DNA of 15,637 nt from Bacillota bacterium. GTDB taxonomy: Bacteria > Bacillota > Clostridia > Oscillospirales > Acutalibacteraceae. Made by a program: the position numbers and the translations under genes. A model generated the notes under the pieces. The model was not told where the DNA came from, did no database searches, and saw only the letters and a program-made list of their open reading frames with translations. The stretch covers positions 1 through 15,637 of the forward strand of contig JAEZFF010000037.1 of assembly GCA_023417635.1 (NCBI GenBank), in the 5' to 3' direction. Shown in pieces: positions 12,879 through 15,637 of this stretch (within the stretch, counting starts at the first letter, position 1; every line of letters begins with the position of its first letter).

Positions 12879-14180
12879 TTATTGAAAAGAATAATCGGAG
12901 CCGGGCTGATAGGTAAGAAGCACAATATCCGGCTTTTCGGTATTAATGAAGTTACGGATACTTCCTGTGAAATTCCCTTGGCCGCGCCGAAAGTCAATCA
13001 AGTCTGTTTCCCGTGAAGTAAGCGAAAGGTATGGCACCAAAGCAAGCGAGAAGGAATCGCCCAGCACCAGAATTTTTTGCCCGTTTGGGTTCTTTTTGTT
13101 CGTGACTTTCGTCAGCGGCTGGTTCCCGTAAAGCTGTGATTCATAGCAGGAAAGATTATAGTAGTCTTTTGATTTCAGCGTTTCCTGGTTGTAGATGACA
13201 TCCTCGAACTTTCCGGTTTTGCAAATATCCATATTTGGTACTTCAAGCTGCAGCTGTGTGGAAAATTTCGGAAGCATCAGGGTGAAATCTTCGGGCTGTG
13301 CGCAGCCAAGGGAAACCCTGCGCCCGGCGGAACCAAGGAACCAGTCTTTGTAGACCTGCTTCTGGTAGTCCGCCGCATTCGTTTTGGCAGCGTCCAGTTT
13401 ACAGCCATAACTGTCATTCAGCTTCCTTGAAATTTCGCTGGCAGCCCACAGGCCGGTTTCTACCTTCCAATGATGGTCGGTGCGGTAGAACATACCGTAG
13501 TGGTTCAGGTTTTCCGCATGGATTTGGTCTCTCAGGTCGAAAGACGGGATGCTGCGCTTCTGCAGTTCAGCCAGAAGTGCGTCATAGTTCTCGTTTGTGC
13601 AGTCTTCTGCTCCATTCGGCATTTCAGGGTCATATTTACAAGTCTTGTCTGGGCACTGCACATATAAAAATGGAATCTTTTTCCCAGAACAGAACTGCGA
13701 AAGACCGGCAATATTGTCTGCCGTATGTTTTGTGCTGGAAGCTGAAAGCGGAGTTTTGGTAAATGCCCAATAACCGTTGTTCAGCTGAAAAACTTCCTGG
13801 TTCGGGTAAATCATTCTTCCGCATTTTGAGTTTACAAAGCCATTCAGCTCAACGAGCGGATGAAAAGCAAAAAGCTGGTAAATGCAGTTGGTTTCCAGAA
13901 CGTTTTCTTGTTTTTGAATGGAACTCGATTTATTCCGCAGTTTTTGCACAAAACTGTGCAGAAAGGAATTCTTCTGGGCAGGGACTGCCGGTGCGGGTGC
14001 GGCATTTGAAGTTTTAGCAAAAGGGTACTCCTGTGCCCAGTTTATGGTGGGCTTATAGCTTACGGCCCTTTGATTAACGGTTGCATTCCACTTCCACACA
14101 AGGACATTCATCATGTTGAAGCAAAGAATTACAAGAACAAAAACGGTAACAACTTTTTTACAGTTGAATTTTTTCAGCAT
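12879..14180 (-). CDS. DHHW / AlgX-like SGNH-fold protein, polysaccharide O-acetylation partner
   Basis: A 433-residue protein with a short cytoplasmic N-terminus, one membrane helix (about 9-30) and a large extracytoplasmic domain, after an Ala/Pro-rich stretch (58-70). YRTDHHWK places D235-H236-H237-W238, the DHHW signature, and LVLGDSFS places the nucleophile-type Ser376. Ser, Asp and His are the catalytic set of SGNH acetyltransferases/esterases of the AlgX/AlgJ and DltD-like group. The family works with AlgI-type MBOAT proteins, which bring the acetyl group across the membrane for transfer to a polysaccharide. The gene starts 12 bases after the MBOAT stop with GAGG upstream, so it is the second gene of that operon, and it is followed by a terminator. 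The polymer acetylated cannot be told, since no glycosyltransferase is in view. Confidence 0.88.
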   Translation of the reverse strand: MLKKFNCKKVVTVFVLVILCFNMMNVLVWKWNATVNQRAVSYKPTINWAQEYPFAKTSNAAPAPAVPAQKNSFLHSFVQKLRNKSSSIQKQENVLETNCIYQLFAFHPLVELNGFVNSKCGRMIYPNQEVFQLNNGYWAFTKTPLSASSTKHTADNIAGLSQFCSGKKIPFLYVQCPDKTCKYDPEMPNGAEDCTNENYDALLAELQKRSIPSFDLRDQIHAENLNHYGMFYRTDHHWKVETGLWAASEISRKLNDSYGCKLDAAKTNAADYQKQVYKDWFLGSAGRRVSLGCAQPEDFTLMLPKFSTQLQLEVPNMDICKTGKFEDVIYNQETLKSKDYYNLSCYESQLYGNQPLTKVTNKKNPNGQKILVLGDSFSLALVPYLSLTSRETDLIDFRRGQGNFTGSIRNFINTEKPDIVLLTYQPGSDYSFQ

Positions 14181-14192
14181 ATTGGCGCCTCG

Positions 14193-15593
14193 TTAAAAGT
14201 TAAAGTAGATAAACGGATTGTACGAACTCGTAACCATGCAGGAAACGGTAAAGACGAAAAGGACGCAGGTGATGGCAGCATAAGCAACTTTTCCGCCTGA
14301 AGTTGGCAGAAGCCGCTTCCGCAGTGCGGGAGCAATCGGGCAGCTTGCCAGGATGCCAATGAGGAAACAAGGCCAGTAATCCCGCAGCAGGCCAAGAGCC
14401 GTGCCGCCCGCCAACTGTGCCGTGCCTGCGCCAAACATGGCGGCGATATACGTTCCGGCTGCGCCGATGGAAGGCGAACGGAACAGAACCCAGCAAAAAA
14501 CGACGACCAGCATCGTATAAATGCGCCCGAAAACCGGGTTCCCGGTTTTCGCCTTCAGCACATATTTTTCAAAGACCTGAACTACAAAGTAGGCAAGTCC
14601 CCAGCACATAAAGGTCCAGTTTGCTCCGTGCCAGAACCCGGTTAGAAACCAAACAACGCCAAGGTTGAAAATGTGGCGCGCCGCACTTTTTACCCGGCTG
14701 CCGCCGAGCGGAAAATAAACATAGTCGCGGAACCAAGTGGAAAGTGAAATATGCCAGCGATGCCAGAATTCCGTAACGCTTTTTGCAATATATGGGTAAT
14801 TAAAGTTTTCAAGGTAATGGAAGCCGAACATCCGACCAAGCCCTATGGCCATATCGGAATACCCAGAAAAATCAAAGTAAATCTGGAGGGTGTAGGCTAT
14901 GGCACCCACCCATGCGAGCAGAACCGATTGCCCCGGTTGGCTGAAAGCCTTGTCCGCCACCTGCGCAATGCTGTTTGCAATCACAACTTTTTTTGCAAGC
15001 CCATAGACAAAGCGGCACATTCCTTCGCAGAAGTCATCCATGTTTTCGTGCCGGTTGTGGATTTCATCAGCGACTGTTTCATAGCGTACAATAGGCCCGG
15101 CAAGCACTTGTGGAAAGCAGGCAATATAAAGCCCGACGTCCAAAATATTCGTGGCGGCTTTCGCCTTGCCGCGCTTTACGTCAACAATATAGGAGATTGC
15201 CTCAAAGGTATAGAACGAGATGCCGATCGGCAGGGCAACTTTCGGGAATGGAAGGCTTATACCCGTGAGCCAACGGAGGTTGGCCACAGTAAAATTCAGG
15301 TATTTAAACACAAAAAGGAAGAATAGGTTGCACAGAATGGCGATGACTTCAATCCGCTTCTTTTTGCGTTCACTGCTTTCCGGCTTTGCCAGAATTCTTC
15401 CGAAAAACCAGTTCATAAAAATGGAAAAGCACAGGATAACCCACCAGATTGGTTCCCCCCAAGCATAGAAAAACAGGCTTGCGAGCAGCAGGATGACATT
15501 TTTGTAGGTTCTGCTTTTTACAAACGGGTTGAAATAAAGTATCAGAACAATCGGGAAGAACAAAAAGAGAAAAGTGTTTGATGAAAAGACCAA
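14193..15593 (-). CDS. MBOAT-family O-acyltransferase (AlgI/PatA-like)
   Basis: A 466-residue polytopic membrane protein. Typical AlgI features appear in order: N-terminal VFSSNTFLFLFFPIVLILY, LPIGISFYTFEAISYIVDV (about 121-138), FPQVLAGPIVRY, YFDFSGYSDMAIGLGRMFGF, EFWHRWHISLSTWFRDYVYF (H278, H281) and FLTGFWHGANWTF with catalytic His322. It takes an acyl group, usually acetyl, from a cytoplasmic donor and passes it across the membrane, here probably to the DHHW protein encoded next. I prefer TTG 15593 as start: AAGGA lies 8 bases upstream and the family usually begins MVFSS. An ATG at 15602 would add three residues but sits directly on the ribosome site. No promoter is visible in the 35 bases to the window edge, so more operon genes may lie beyond it. 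Confidence 0.92.
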   Translation of the reverse strand: MVFSSNTFLFLFFPIVLILYFNPFVKSRTYKNVILLLASLFFYAWGEPIWWVILCFSIFMNWFFGRILAKPESSERKKKRIEVIAILCNLFFLFVFKYLNFTVANLRWLTGISLPFPKVALPIGISFYTFEAISYIVDVKRGKAKAATNILDVGLYIACFPQVLAGPIVRYETVADEIHNRHENMDDFCEGMCRFVYGLAKKVVIANSIAQVADKAFSQPGQSVLLAWVGAIAYTLQIYFDFSGYSDMAIGLGRMFGFHYLENFNYPYIAKSVTEFWHRWHISLSTWFRDYVYFPLGGSRVKSAARHIFNLGVVWFLTGFWHGANWTFMCWGLAYFVVQVFEKYVLKAKTGNPVFGRIYTMLVVVFCWVLFRSPSIGAAGTYIAAMFGAGTAQLAGGTALGLLRDYWPCFLIGILASCPIAPALRKRLLPTSGGKVAYAAITCVLFVFTVSCMVTSSYNPFIYFNF

Positions 15594-15637
15594 TTTCCCC
15601 ATCCTTTATCTATATTTTTCAGGTTGCAGCAAATAGC

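Overview
The window looks like chromosome from a mid-GC Gram-positive anaerobe of the class Clostridia, most likely Oscillospirales/Ruminococcaceae-like. This is an inference from gene families and style: a family II pyrophosphatase with CBS-DRTGG inserts, a BmrCD/TM287-288-type heterodimeric ABC exporter, a copper ATPase with an extra C-terminal metal-binding domain, strong purine-rich ribosome sites, several GTG/TTG starts, and a lipoprotein signal typical of Firmicutes. No rRNA, tRNA, CRISPR array, transposase or integrase was seen.

Layout. Positions 2-853 (+) hold the tail of an M20 dipeptidase and an HD-domain phosphohydrolase, probably one operon. They converge, with only 2 bases between, on a C39-like papain-fold lipoprotein (856-1722, -). 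A promoter region then leads into a copper-exporting P-type ATPase (1920-4472, +) whose C-terminus carries a second CopZ-like domain, preceded by its own ribosome site and ATG. A strong symmetric hairpin (4481-4522) ends this unit and the opposing one.

Positions 4555-8583 (-) are a three-gene operon: a MarR regulator and two half-transporters forming a heterodimeric multidrug-type ABC exporter with one degenerate and one canonical ATP site. Back-to-back with it, 8806-10549 (+) encodes a PadR regulator overlapping an MFS (DHA1-type) drug exporter. The 220-base spacer between the divergent units holds two promoters, each with a palindromic candidate operator: TGCTAA/TTAGCA half-sites for MarR and a 22-bp palindrome for PadR. 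The PadR/MFS pair, especially padR, is AT-richer than its surroundings and is followed by the C-terminal stub of a sensor histidine kinase (10609-10806). This suggests a cassette that replaced an older two-component locus.

The right part is all on the minus strand: a CBS-DRTGG manganese pyrophosphatase (11043-12707) with its own promoter(s) and terminator, and upstream of it an O-acetylation pair, an AlgI-type MBOAT acyltransferase followed by a DHHW/AlgX-like SGNH protein (15593-12879), which probably acetylate a cell-envelope or exported polysaccharide.

No wholly unknown multi-gene system is visible. The most interesting signals are the CopA-CopZ fusion with a possible internal start, the divergent two-exporter resistance island with its paired operators, and the kinase remnant beside it.
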